DNA from: Tissierella creatinophila DSM 6911
GTDB lineage: Bacteria > Bacillota > Clostridia > Tissierellales > Tissierellaceae
Direction of reading: 5' to 3'
Length of the DNA: 64,000 nucleotides
Assembly: GCF_001940565.1 (NCBI RefSeq)
Contig: NZ_LTDM01000004.1
Span: 1-64,000 of the forward strand
Part shown: positions 1 through 8,985 of the stretch, one piece after another
Numbering within the stretch: position 1 is the stretch's first letter
Layout of the letters: each line of letters begins with the position of its first letter
The notes under the pieces: generated by a model
Seen by the model: only the letters and a program-made list of their open reading frames with translations
Told to the model about the DNA's origin: nothing
Database searches by the model: none
Position numbers and translations under genes: made by a program

Positions 1-172
1 AGTACCTTTATTAGTCATGCCTTCAGGTACTAAAACCATATAGGCAGAGGCTCCATATCAATGGCAAATCGGAAACAACGGAATATATTTTTTATACTAA
101 ATGCGACAACTTGCTTGACAAACTCCGATAATGACAATGAACATTACGAAGATTAGAAAAATAGGGTATAAT
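1..172. other. Left-edge region without a recognisable gene
   Basis: No open frame with a convincing start and ribosome site is seen here. On the minus strand a short open stretch at positions 1-57 reads YGASAYMVLVPEGMTNKGT and runs off the window edge, but an in-frame TGA lies immediately upstream, so it could be a gene remnant or chance. The region looks less A/T-rich than its surroundings. A TTGACA box at 115-120 has no well-spaced -10 partner. A TATAAT at 167-172 directly abuts the hairpin at 173-200. Confidence 0.35.
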
Positions 173-200
173 AAATGGTGAACCTGAGGGTTCACCATTT
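173..200. terminator. 12-bp hairpin ahead of the response regulator
   Basis: The arms AAATGGTGAACC (173-184) and GGTTCACCATTT (189-200) are perfectly complementary around a 4-nt loop. It may terminate a gene to the left. Because it sits between a TATAAT (167-172) and the ribosome site of the response regulator, it could equally be a 5' leader hairpin or operator. The T-tract is weak. Confidence 0.4.
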
Positions 201-221
201 ATTTATAAGAGGAGCTAAAAG

Positions 222-890
222 ATGAAAAGAATACTAATAATTGAAGACGAGACATCCATATCAGATTTCATAAAAAATGAGTTAGAATACGAAGGATATA
301 GTGCCATAATTTGTGCCGATGGGAAAGAGGGATTAAACGAATCTTTAAATAAAGATTATGATTTGATAATATTAGATCTTATGCTACCAACTTTAAATGG
401 ATTTGAAGTATGTAGACGTCTCAAAAAAGAAAAAGATACACCCATAATAATGTTAAGTGCAAAAGATAGTGTTATGGATAAGGTTGCAGGACTTCAAATT
501 GGTGCAGATGATTATTTAGCGAAGCCTTTTGCAATTGAGGAACTTCTTGCTCGTATTAATGTTATCTTTAGAAGAAAAGAAAATAGTGGTTCAATAACAA
601 TTAAATTTAAAGATTTATTAATTGATCAAGGTTCTAGAGTAGTAAAAAAGGAGCAAGAAGAATTAAATTTAACAACTAAAGAATATGAATTATTAGTTTT
701 TTTAATTAATAATCAAGATAGAGTTGTATCCAGAGATTCATTACTAGAAAACATATGGGGCTATGACTATGACCCCAAAACCAATGTTGTTGATGTCTAT
801 ATTAGATATTTAAGAAATAAGCTTAATCCCAACGATAAGGAAGAATATATTCAAACAATTAGATCAGTTGGATATATTATGAGGTCATAA
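222..890 (+). CDS. OmpR/PhoB-family response regulator (ArlR-like)
   Basis: DNA-binding response regulator of 222 aa. The receiver domain (about residues 3-115) shows the acidic pocket E8-D9, the phospho-acceptor D52 in LIILDLMLP, and the conserved K101 in YLAKPF. A winged-helix DNA-binding domain fills about residues 125-220 (WGYDYDPKTNVVDVYIRYLR recognition region). The ATG follows an AGAGGAGC ribosome site. The next gene, a histidine kinase, starts 2 nt after the stop, so the two form a cognate pair. Family assignment is secure from motifs. The ArlR-like label rests mainly on the partner kinase and the signal is unknown. Confidence 0.93.
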   Translation: MKRILIIEDETSISDFIKNELEYEGYSAIICADGKEGLNESLNKDYDLIILDLMLPTLNGFEVCRRLKKEKDTPIIMLSAKDSVMDKVAGLQIGADDYLAKPFAIEELLARINVIFRRKENSGSITIKFKDLLIDQGSRVVKKEQEELNLTTKEYELLVFLINNQDRVVSRDSLLENIWGYDYDPKTNVVDVYIRYLRNKLNPNDKEEYIQTIRSVGYIMRS

Positions 891-892
891 AT

Positions 893-2257
893 ATGAAGAA
901 TAAAACAAAACTTCCAGTGTTTATGGAACTTACATTTGTATCATTAGGTATAATTACTACTATTTTGATAGTGTATATGTTTATTCAGCTTATAAGTCTG
1001 AATTTTTTTAGTATTGATTACCAGAAGGAACAAATAAGAAATAAATATCATGATATTGAGCTATTATTATCCTATGCTAATATCGAAGAAGATAAATTCA
1101 TTAATCTTAATGAGTTTATAAAGGGAAGAGAAGAATTTATACGTATTTATCAGGGTGGAACTATTCATTATTTCACACCTTCTAATGTGTGGGATAACAT
1201 TCCGTTAAGTGTAGAAGATATTAAACTTAAGACATATACTCAGCTTATACAATTTAAAAGATATATAATATTAGATTCTCCTATTTCAATAAATGATACT
1301 GATTATAGAATTCAAATCATCCAGCGTGAAAGCATATTCAATGATTTTATTGAAAGCTTTTTTTCAACTTTTATATATGCACTATTAATAGGACTAGTAC
1401 TTAGCATTATTGGAGCTATTTATGTTACTAAAATATTTTTAAAAAGACTAAACAATTTAACTGACACTATGAAACAAGTAAAAGACAAAGGGATAGAACA
1501 TAGAGTAGAAATTTCTACTAAAAATGATGAGTTTGACAAGATAAATATAATTTTCAATACAATGATGGATGACTTAGAAGATTCTTTCAATAAACAAAGC
1601 AGACTTATTGCAGATGCTTCTCATGAATTTAGAACACCATTAACGGCTCTTAATGGACATTTAAATATGATTCAAAGATGGGGGAAATATGATGAAGAAA
1701 GGTCTGAAAGGTCTATAATGATCTGTTTACAGGAGGTTGAGAGATTAACTAAGATGGTAAATGACTTATTAGTACTCTCAAAATCAGATAATACCAATAT
1801 TGATATAAATGGAATAGAAGCTATAAATTCCAAAGATTTAATAACAGAAACTATTGAAAACTATAAGATATTAAATCATAAGGTAGAATTTAATCTTGAT
1901 ATTCAAGAAAACATTAAGATTAAGATAAGAGAAGAACATTTAAATCAACTGTTAATGATATTTATTGAAAATGCAATAAAATATAATGACAAAGAAACTG
2001 TTATTATAGATATAAAATTATATAAAGAGAAAGAAAAAACTACATTATCAGTAAAAGATAACGGAATAGGTATTCCAGAGGATGAAATACCATTTATAAC
2101 GGATAGATTTTATAGAGCTGATAAATCAAGAGGTAAGTCAAATAACTCTTTTGGACTAGGATTATCAATAGCTAAAAATATAGTTGAAAACTATAAAGGT
2201 CATATTGTTATTTTAAGTGAATTGGGAGTTGGTACTGAAATCAAAGTGGAAATATAA
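893..2257 (+). CDS. Membrane sensor histidine kinase (ArlS-like)
   Basis: A 454-aa sensor kinase paired with the preceding regulator. There are two membrane segments (about residues 14-37 and 156-178) flanking an extracytoplasmic sensor of about 118 residues. A HAMP linker follows (about 180-235), then the dimerisation/phosphotransfer helix DASHEFRTPLTAL with H244. The ATPase domain shows an N box (ENAIKYND), G1 box (DNGIGIPED), F box (DRFYRA) and G2 box (GLGLSIAKNIV). The GHLNMIQRWGK stretch after the H box is typical of ArlS-type kinases. The gene is 2 nt behind the regulator and about 145 nt before the ger operon. A functional link to germination is not shown. Confidence 0.92.
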   Translation: MKNKTKLPVFMELTFVSLGIITTILIVYMFIQLISLNFFSIDYQKEQIRNKYHDIELLLSYANIEEDKFINLNEFIKGREEFIRIYQGGTIHYFTPSNVWDNIPLSVEDIKLKTYTQLIQFKRYIILDSPISINDTDYRIQIIQRESIFNDFIESFFSTFIYALLIGLVLSIIGAIYVTKIFLKRLNNLTDTMKQVKDKGIEHRVEISTKNDEFDKINIIFNTMMDDLEDSFNKQSRLIADASHEFRTPLTALNGHLNMIQRWGKYDEERSERSIMICLQEVERLTKMVNDLLVLSKSDNTNIDINGIEAINSKDLITETIENYKILNHKVEFNLDIQENIKIKIREEHLNQLLMIFIENAIKYNDKETVIIDIKLYKEKEKTTLSVKDNGIGIPEDEIPFITDRFYRADKSRGKSNNSFGLGLSIAKNIVENYKGHIVILSELGVGTEIKVEI

Positions 2258-2339
2258 TTTATGGTATAGCTAAGACATTATCATAAATTTTTCTCATCAC
2301 CACAAAAGATTTAATGGGTTAACAAGGTCAATCTTAAAG

Positions 2340-2369
2340 TTATAGATTATATTTTAAATGGCAATACTA
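2340..2369 (+). promoter_or_regulatory. Candidate forespore sigma (F/G) promoter of the first ger operon
   Basis: GGCAATACTA at 2360-2369 fits the sigma-F -10 consensus (GGNRANANTW). TTATA at 2340-2344, 15 nt upstream, matches four of five positions of GYWTA. It lies about 30 nt ahead of the gerA-type start. Known ger operons are transcribed in the forespore. This assignment is by eye only. Confidence 0.35.
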
Positions 2370-2401
2370 ATATATAATGGTGTAATGAATGGAGGGCCTT
2401 T

Positions 2402-3829
2402 ATGATATCCAGGAATATAGATGAAAATAAAATAAAAATAAAACAACTTTTCAAAAATTCATCAGATTTAGTCTTATATGAGTTTAAGACTCTAGCAAAT
2501 GGTATGGCCTTAGTTGTTTATTTGAATGGATTTATAGATAAAGAGGCTTTAAATCAGCATATATTGGAACCTTTAATGAACAATTTAAAATCCTCATTAG
2601 ATATTAAATCGACAGTATCAATTTCTGGAATGGAAGAAACTGATAATATGGATGATATCATATCAGCAATAACTTATGGAAACGTTATACTCTTTCATGA
2701 AGGTCTTGAAATATGTTATATATTTAATCTTGCCAGCTATGAAAAGAGGGCAGTAGAAGAATCTCAAAACGAACAGGTCCTTAAAGGTCCAAAAGAGGCC
2801 TTTGTGGAGGATATAAGTGTAAACAAAACACTTATAAGACGTAAGATTAGAAATAACAATTTGATTTTCGAAGATTTTATTTTTGGACAAGAAACAAATA
2901 CAAAAGTATCCATAGTTTATATAGATGGGATAGTCAATGAAGACATCTTAGCAGAATTAAAGGCAAGGTTTAAAAAGATCAAAATCGATGCAATTCTTGA
3001 TATATCCTATATTGAAGAATATATTGACGATGCACCTAAGAGCATGATAAATACTATATTTAATACTGAAAAGCCTGATGTGTTAGCTGCTAAAATTTTA
3101 GAAGGAAGAATAGGGATTTTATGTGATGGTTCACCTAGTGCTTCAACTTTGCCAAGTTTTTTTATAGAAAATTTTATGGTGCCAGAGGATTATTATGTTA
3201 AACCTAGCCATGGTACATATCTAAGGATTGTTCGATTCATATCTTTTTTGATAAGTATTACATTAGCTGGTGTATATATAGCTTTGATAAACTTTCATCA
3301 AGAAATGATACCTAAAGAATTATTGATTTCCATGGCAAGACAAAGGGAAGGTGTACCTCTTCCCAGCTTTTTAGAGGCATTACTTATAATCTTTTTCTTT
3401 GAGTTATTGAAGGAAGCAGGAATTAGACTACCTAAACCTGTAGGTCAAACAGCTACTATAGTAGGTGGCTTAGTAATAGGTCAAGCAGCTGTAGAAGCAG
3501 GTCTTATAAGTGCAGTTATGGTCATTGTAGTTTCAATCTCTGGAATAACAGAATTTGTAAATCCACAATTAAAGCAAATGATTATTATGAATAGATTGTT
3601 TTTATTTTTATTAGCTGCTTCCTTTGGATTATATGGTATAGTCTGTGGAATATTAATATTGACATTTCATCTTGTTAGTGTTAGATCTTTTGGAGTTCCA
3701 TATCTTTATCCAATAGCTCCCTATGATAAAGAAGGAATGAAAGACTTTATAAAGAGAGCTCCTATGAAAGAGCTTAACTATAGACCAAAGTATATACCTA
3801 ACAAGTATTCAAGAAGAAGGAGCAAGTAA
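2402..3829 (+). CDS. GerA-family spore germination receptor, A subunit
   Basis: A-subunit (GerAA/GerKA type) of a nutrient germinant receptor in the spore inner membrane, 475 aa, the usual family length. A soluble N-terminal half (about 1-270) contains the family motif GPKEAFVEDISVNKTLIRRK. The C-terminal half carries about five membrane helices, with the conserved QREGVPLPSFLEA and PVGQTATIVGGLVIGQAAVE segments. The ATG has an ideal GGAGGG site 5 nt upstream. It is first in an A-C-B operon, and the C subunit starts 1 nt after the stop. The germinant cannot be read from sequence. Confidence 0.95.
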   Translation: MISRNIDENKIKIKQLFKNSSDLVLYEFKTLANGMALVVYLNGFIDKEALNQHILEPLMNNLKSSLDIKSTVSISGMEETDNMDDIISAITYGNVILFHEGLEICYIFNLASYEKRAVEESQNEQVLKGPKEAFVEDISVNKTLIRRKIRNNNLIFEDFIFGQETNTKVSIVYIDGIVNEDILAELKARFKKIKIDAILDISYIEEYIDDAPKSMINTIFNTEKPDVLAAKILEGRIGILCDGSPSASTLPSFFIENFMVPEDYYVKPSHGTYLRIVRFISFLISITLAGVYIALINFHQEMIPKELLISMARQREGVPLPSFLEALLIIFFFELLKEAGIRLPKPVGQTATIVGGLVIGQAAVEAGLISAVMVIVVSISGITEFVNPQLKQMIIMNRLFLFLLAASFGLYGIVCGILILTFHLVSVRSFGVPYLYPIAPYDKEGMKDFIKRAPMKELNYRPKYIPNKYSRRRSK

Positions 3830-3830
3830 A

Positions 3831-5054
3831 ATGATAAAGAAAGCAATATCTATAATTATTTTAACTTTAATGCTAATGGTATGTACTTCTTGTGCTGGAT
3901 CACGTGAATTAAATGAATTAGGTATAATAACAGCTACAGCATTGGATATAGAAAATGAAAAGATAATACTCACTAATGAAGTTGTCATACCACCAGCTAC
4001 TGAACCAGGTAATCCTATAGAAGATAAAGTGGTGTATGTTCAGAGTACAGGTGATACTATTTTTGAAGCATATAGAAATGCCACATTAGAGTTTGATAGA
4101 AAGTTATACACAGCTCACAATATGGTGGTTGTTTTTGGAGAAGAATTTGCCAAAAGAGGGATTGGAGATTATATAGTTGATTTTTTAAACGATTCTGAAC
4201 CAAGAGAGGCATTATATATGCTAGTAGCTAAGGGTGATAAAGGATACAATTTACTGGGGATTAATGCAGGTGTAGCATCTACTTCAGGCGATTATTTGAT
4301 AGGACTAATTGAAAATTTTAAATATACTTCAAAAACTAGAAGTGTTACTTTATATGAATATTTTAAGTATTTCTATAAAAACAAGACTCCCCTGCTAGGT
4401 GTTGTCCAAAAGGTAGAAAAAATAGAAACAAATAAAAAGAAGGTTAAAGATATACCAAGCAAAACTGTGCTAAATGTAATGGGAGGTGCAGTTTTTAGAA
4501 GAGATAAATTAGAAGGATACTATACAGCGGATGAGATGATAGGATTTAATTTTATGACAAATAAAGTAAAAGGTGGCCTTATAGTATTTGAGGTGCCTGA
4601 TGGCAAAATCGATAATAAGCTTATCGCCACTAAAGGGAAATTTACTACGATGGAGATTATAAGTAGTAGGACAAAAAAGGATATTGAAATAGTGGACGGA
4701 CAGATACATCTAAATATAAATGTAAGACTTAAAGGAACTTTGGGGGAGGAAACAGAGGGACTCAGAGTTACTGAGTTAGATGTTAAGAATTCTATACAAA
4801 AGGCTTGTTCAAAAAGAATAGAAAAATATATTGAAACAGTTATGAATAAAGCACAAAAAGAATTTCAAATTGATAACTTAGATATAAAAAACTTAGTATA
4901 TATCAAATATCCTGAAGTATGGAATGAGATTTCTGATGATTGGGACAAGGAGATATTCCCAGATATAATTTACACAGTAAAAGTAGAAACAAATATGGTA
5001 AGAACAGGTTTAACAAATATTCCCCCAAATCTTGAGAAGGGAAGAGAAAAATGA
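3831..5054 (+). CDS. Ger(x)C-family germination lipoprotein, C subunit
   Basis: The lipoprotein subunit of the receptor, 407 aa. The N-terminal signal peptide ends in VCTSC, with C21 the likely lipidated residue. The -3 position is an unusual Cys, but the hydrophobic core and SCAGSRELNELG start are typical. The conserved opening GIITATALDIE and the DRKLYTAHNMVVVFG region are characteristic of GerAC/GerBC proteins. The gene lies between the A and B subunits, and its last four bases overlap the start of the B subunit (ATGA), implying translational coupling. Confidence 0.93.
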   Translation: MIKKAISIIILTLMLMVCTSCAGSRELNELGIITATALDIENEKIILTNEVVIPPATEPGNPIEDKVVYVQSTGDTIFEAYRNATLEFDRKLYTAHNMVVVFGEEFAKRGIGDYIVDFLNDSEPREALYMLVAKGDKGYNLLGINAGVASTSGDYLIGLIENFKYTSKTRSVTLYEYFKYFYKNKTPLLGVVQKVEKIETNKKKVKDIPSKTVLNVMGGAVFRRDKLEGYYTADEMIGFNFMTNKVKGGLIVFEVPDGKIDNKLIATKGKFTTMEIISSRTKKDIEIVDGQIHLNINVRLKGTLGEETEGLRVTELDVKNSIQKACSKRIEKYIETVMNKAQKEFQIDNLDIKNLVYIKYPEVWNEISDDWDKEIFPDIIYTVKVETNMVRTGLTNIPPNLEKGREK

Positions 5055-6154
5055 TAGTGGAAAAGATAACTACAAGACAGATGATGCTATATATTATGGC
5101 AACTAGAGTATCGATTTCTATATCTGTTTTGCCAGCAATTAATCTTCCACCATATAATCATGATATATGGATAATGGTGATGTTATCGATTACCCATACA
5201 TTTATTGTGATGATTCCATTACTATATTTAGCAAATAAATTTACTGAATATAGTGTAATTGGATATATGAAAAAGATATTTGGTAAAAGTATAGGTAAAA
5301 TTTTGGGTATATTATATGTATTGTATTTTATAATGCTTTCAATCAATGGAATAACCATACAATCTGAGTTAGTAGCAACTAGCTTTTTAGTGGACACATC
5401 TAATATTGTTATCATAGGGGTTATGGTCATAACCTGTATATATTTAGTTACTAGAGGTATTAAAAATATTTTGACAGCATCAGAGATATTAATTCCAATA
5501 GCACTATTTATAATTACCTTATTAGTATTATTAGGTCTTGTTAAAGTAGATTATTCTATCCTATTACCAATATTAAAATATTCATCTTTTAAAGATATGA
5601 ATTTAGGTGCTATACAATTAACATTTTTTTATACTGATATATTTTTATTAACTATGATTGTACCTGAACTTGAAAATAAAGAGGATATAAATAAAATATT
5701 TTTTATAACTACTGTATTATCATTATTATTTTCAGCAATAATAATTGTTGTAGTTTTTGGATCACTAGGTGTAGAACAATCTAGACATTCAAATTTTGCT
5801 TTTCTTTTATACACAAGATCCTTAAAGGACATTAAGATTTTAGAGAGAATTGATCCAGTATTTGTTATAGCTTGGTTAATTACTAATTTTATGAGGCTGA
5901 CGGGATTTCTTTATTTAGCAACTAGAGTTCTAAGGGAAATATTCAATAAAGATGAAAAAGATAAGATCATTGTTTTTATAGTAGGGGGAATCAGTGCAGT
6001 GGTTTCTATGCTAATACTAAATGAAAGATCTGTTATTGGAATCAGGAAGCAATTTGATCTATTTTATGGTATTTTATTTGTAATTTTTGTAATTGCAATT
6101 CCTGTTTTGACATGTATTGTTTATTTCTTTAGAAGAAAATCTCTTAATAAATAA
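5051..6154 (+). CDS. GerB-family germination permease, B subunit
   Basis: B subunit of the germinant receptor, 367 aa, an amino-acid-polyamine-organocation-type membrane protein with about ten hydrophobic segments. The N-terminal KITTRQMMLYIMATRVS and the C-terminal PVLTCIVYFFRRKS are typical family ends. The start overlaps the C-subunit stop by 4 nt. It completes the first ger operon. A paralogous operon with the same A-C-B order begins at 48469. The B subunit is thought to bind the germinant, but specificity cannot be inferred here. Confidence 0.93.
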   Translation: MIVEKITTRQMMLYIMATRVSISISVLPAINLPPYNHDIWIMVMLSITHTFIVMIPLLYLANKFTEYSVIGYMKKIFGKSIGKILGILYVLYFIMLSINGITIQSELVATSFLVDTSNIVIIGVMVITCIYLVTRGIKNILTASEILIPIALFIITLLVLLGLVKVDYSILLPILKYSSFKDMNLGAIQLTFFYTDIFLLTMIVPELENKEDINKIFFITTVLSLLFSAIIIVVVFGSLGVEQSRHSNFAFLLYTRSLKDIKILERIDPVFVIAWLITNFMRLTGFLYLATRVLREIFNKDEKDKIIVFIVGGISAVVSMLILNERSVIGIRKQFDLFYGILFVIFVIAIPVLTCIVYFFRRKSLNK

Positions 6155-6249
6155 ATTGTTTTTTAACCCCAAAAAATAACTTGCTTATTAAATATACTTA
6201 AAATGGGTAATATCTACATTAAGAGTATTAATATATGGGAGGATTTAAA

Positions 6250-6792
6250 ATGAAAATTATTATAATAGTTGGAAGTTTAAGGAAAGAATCGTATAATAGA
6301 AAGGTAGCTCATTTTATAAAAGAAAGATATAAGGATAAACTAGAGATGGAAATTCTTTTATTAAATGATTTACCAGTATTTAATGAAGACATTGAAGAAA
6401 ATCCACCAAACCCAGTAAAAGAATTTAAAGAGAAGATTAAACAAAGTGAAGGAGTACTCTTTTCTACACCAGAGTATAATCACTCAATACCAGGGGGATT
6501 AAAAAATGCCCTGGATTGGTGTTCAAGAGGTGATAGGGTTTTATCAAAGAAGCCAACATTTATAGTAGGTTCTTCCAGTGGAGATATTGGAACAGCAAGG
6601 TGTCAATCAGATCTTCGTAAGGTTTTAGACTGCCCTGGAGTAGCAGCTTTAAATCTCCCAGGTAATCATGTATTAATAGGAAATATACAAGATAAGTTTG
6701 ACCAAAATGGAAAATTTAATGATGACACAACTATAAAGCGTTTGGATAAAGTTTTAGATAATTACATCGATTGGGTAAAAAAGATTAAGTAA
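6250..6792 (+). CDS. NADPH-dependent FMN reductase
   Basis: A flavodoxin-fold reductase of 180 aa. The flavin phosphate motif GSLRKESYN lies at residues 8-16, and the family signature PEYNHSIPGGLKNALDW follows near residue 75. The first in-frame ATG (6235) lies upstream of the GGGAGG ribosome site, so the start at 6250 is chosen because it follows that site by 7 nt. The gene stands alone, with a hairpin after it. It likely reduces FMN, quinones or azo compounds in the cytoplasm. The physiological substrate is unknown. Confidence 0.9.
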   Translation: MKIIIIVGSLRKESYNRKVAHFIKERYKDKLEMEILLLNDLPVFNEDIEENPPNPVKEFKEKIKQSEGVLFSTPEYNHSIPGGLKNALDWCSRGDRVLSKKPTFIVGSSSGDIGTARCQSDLRKVLDCPGVAALNLPGNHVLIGNIQDKFDQNGKFNDDTTIKRLDKVLDNYIDWVKKIK

Positions 6793-6802
6793 TCTTAAAA
6801 TT

Positions 6803-6843
6803 AAGACCCTATAGATTAAAGGAAGAATTTTCTATAGGGTCTT
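6803..6843 (+). terminator. Terminator after the FMN reductase
   Basis: Perfect 12-bp stem, AAGACCCTATAG (6803-6814) with CTATAGGGTCTT (6832-6843), and a 17-nt loop. Only a short A/T tail follows. Confidence 0.7.
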
Positions 6844-6880
6844 ATACATAAATTGACAATAAAAATTAAAGGGGGGAATA

Positions 6881-7729
6881 ATGTTGGCTGAAGATAAGAA
6901 ATTTGCAGTACTTATAGATGCAGACAATGTATCAGCAAGATATATTAAATATATAATGGATGAAATATCAAACTATGGTGTGGCTACATATAAGAGAATT
7001 TATGGTGACTGGACAAAACCAAATGCTGGATCATGGAAGGAAATCCTACTTGAAAACTCTATCACTCCTGTTCAACAATATGGATATACAGTTGGTAAAA
7101 ATGCTACAGACTCGGCTATGATAATAGATGCCATGGATATATTGTACTCTAATCATGTAGATGGCTTTTGTATAGTTTCTAGTGATAGTGATTTTACTAA
7201 GCTTGCATCCAGACTTAGAGAATCAGGTATGCTTATTGTGGGAATGGGTGAAAAAAAGACTCCAAAACCATTTATTGCAGCTTGTAATCAATTTAAATAT
7301 TTGGATGTTCTTGCTTCTACAAGTGAGAATACGCAATCAATAAAAACTAGCAAAAAAACAGATAGTAGTTCTAATAGTTCTAAAAGCAAGAAGACAGATG
7401 ATGAAGAAGAAAAAGGAATGACTGATATAAATGTTATTAAAGCAGCTATAATTAAAATGATAAATGAATCAGATTCAGAGAATCAAAGTATAAATATGGC
7501 AGAACTTGGTAATAGATTGGCAAAAAGATATCCTGATTTTGATGTTAGGAACTATGGAGATACAAAGTTATCAAGATTTTTAAAGAAGATGGAATTTCTT
7601 AAAATTGAATCAGATAAAAGTGAAGGTAATTCTATATGGGTTTCTCTAAAAAGTGATGAGGATATAGAACCTATAAAAACCCCTACTATAGTTAGTAAAA
7701 AAGGTAAAAACCATTATAAGAAAAAATAG
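6881..7729 (+). CDS. NYN-domain protein with C-terminal OST-HTH/LOTUS domain
   Basis: A 282-aa two-domain protein. Residues about 5-140 form a NYN (LabA/DUF88, PIN-like) domain with the acidic clusters expected of a metal-dependent ribonuclease fold: VLIDADNVSARY near the N-terminus, DSAMIIDAMDI, and IVSSDSDFTKLA. A Ser/Lys-rich linker (about 148-178) leads to a LOTUS/OST-HTH domain (about 185-255), a probable RNA-binding winged helix. The tail is Lys-rich. The start follows a GGGGGG ribosome site. It is a single gene without operon partners. NYN-LOTUS proteins are inferred RNA-processing factors, but the target RNA is unknown. Confidence 0.9.
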   Translation: MLAEDKKFAVLIDADNVSARYIKYIMDEISNYGVATYKRIYGDWTKPNAGSWKEILLENSITPVQQYGYTVGKNATDSAMIIDAMDILYSNHVDGFCIVSSDSDFTKLASRLRESGMLIVGMGEKKTPKPFIAACNQFKYLDVLASTSENTQSIKTSKKTDSSSNSSKSKKTDDEEEKGMTDINVIKAAIIKMINESDSENQSINMAELGNRLAKRYPDFDVRNYGDTKLSRFLKKMEFLKIESDKSEGNSIWVSLKSDEDIEPIKTPTIVSKKGKNHYKKK

Positions 7730-7830
7730 ATTTGTTTATATACTTTGAGGTAATGAACTTTTAATATTTAAAGTTAAAAAAGAGTAAATTTTATGATTGT
7801 AACAGCTGCTTTATGTAATTATCATTTATA

Positions 7831-7859
7831 TTGACATTAATTTTATTCCAAGTTATAAT
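7831..7859 (+). promoter_or_regulatory. Perfect consensus sigma-A promoter
   Basis: TTGACA (7831-7836), a 17-bp spacer and TATAAT (7854-7859) match the vegetative consensus exactly. Transcription would begin about 35 nt ahead of the C39-like lipoprotein start at 7901. Such a perfect box predicts strong vegetative expression. Confidence 0.85.
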
Positions 7860-7900
7860 AAATTGTTGTAAATTGATTTGAAGGGATGGGATAAAATAAA

Positions 7901-8842
7901 ATGAAAAAAGTAATGGCTTTATTTGTAGTATTGTCAATGATAGGTTTAAGTGCATGTACTTCTAACCCAAAAGCAGATAATGTAAAAAAACAAAAACCAG
8001 AATTAATTTCAGGTAAAGATTATGATGCTAATGGTGGTGCAGATTCTTATTCAAACGCTGGAGATAATGAAAAATCTAAGTATTATCTAAATCCAGATTT
8101 TTATAATATGAAATCTGATGATGAAGTTGTAATAATTCCTAAGTTTAAAACTATGCAGCAAACAACGGAATGGAGCTGCGGTAATGCAGCTGCTCTTATG
8201 GTACTAAATCACTTTGGTACAACTGATATTACTGAAATGGACTTAGCGGTAGCTATGAAATCATCAACGGATTTAGACACTCCTAATGCAAAACCGGGTA
8301 GTGCAAATAACTTTTATGAATATGGAACAGATGTAAAAAGGATGTATAATTATTTTAATAATCTAGAAGGATTTAAAGTGGTAGAAACGAGTTATAAAGA
8401 AAATTATAAAGATAGTGATTTAATAAAAGAAGTTGATGGAACATCACCAGCTGATATAGGAAATCTAAAACCTGTTTTTTCTTCTATGAGCCTTTATTCT
8501 AGTGAAAACAGCGATGATACAGATAAATTTGTAGATGATGCAGGTGAAAGCTACTTTGTAAAATGGCTTAGAAATAACTTAGATAAAGGACGCCCAATTA
8601 TGGTAGAATGGGGTGATTGGGATGGACATTGGCAAACTATTATTGGTTATGACAATAATGGGACACCATCTATCGGTGACGATATATTAATATTTGCAGA
8701 TTCTTATGATACATCTGATCACTGGCAAGATGGATACTATTACTATCCACTAGAGAGATGGTTTTATATGTGGAAAGATAGAAATATTGCTTCAAAACCT
8801 TATCAAATTCAGCCATATATTATAATTGATACTGTAAAATAA
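7901..8842 (+). CDS. Secreted lipoprotein with C39-like papain-fold domain
   Basis: A 313-aa lipoprotein. The signal peptide ends in the lipobox LSAC with C19 lipidated. A spacer to about residue 75 is followed by a C39-like cysteine-peptidase domain. Q86/Q87 and C93 lie in MQQTTEWSCGNAAALMVLNH, H243 in WDGHWQTIIGYD, and D267 in FADSYD, so a complete Cys-His-Asp triad is visible. A consensus promoter lies just upstream and a hairpin just downstream, so it is monocistronic. Classical C39 domains cleave Gly-Gly leader peptides inside ABC transporters. This one is anchored outside the cell with no transporter nearby, so the substrate is unknown. Confidence 0.85.
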   Translation: MKKVMALFVVLSMIGLSACTSNPKADNVKKQKPELISGKDYDANGGADSYSNAGDNEKSKYYLNPDFYNMKSDDEVVIIPKFKTMQQTTEWSCGNAAALMVLNHFGTTDITEMDLAVAMKSSTDLDTPNAKPGSANNFYEYGTDVKRMYNYFNNLEGFKVVETSYKENYKDSDLIKEVDGTSPADIGNLKPVFSSMSLYSSENSDDTDKFVDDAGESYFVKWLRNNLDKGRPIMVEWGDWDGHWQTIIGYDNNGTPSIGDDILIFADSYDTSDHWQDGYYYYPLERWFYMWKDRNIASKPYQIQPYIIIDTVK

Positions 8843-8850
8843 ACTATTTT

Positions 8851-8884
8851 AATTTCCTTAGGTTTTTACTTAAGGGAATTTTTA
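8851..8884 (+). terminator. Terminator after the C39-like lipoprotein
   Basis: A 10-bp stem with one G-U pair (AATTTCCTTA, 8851-8860, with TAAGGGAATT, 8871-8880) followed by TTTATTTAT. Confidence 0.75.
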
Positions 8885-8985
8885 TTTATGACTATGTAAA
8901 AAATAGGTACATTAGAAATAAATTAACATGAAAATCCTAATATAGAAGTATTATATAATAATACAGATTTTGGAGTAGGAGACTA

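Noticed and set aside
2663-2890. Minus-strand ORFs inside ger genes, such as this one
   Set aside because: They are shadows of the coding strand without start signals.
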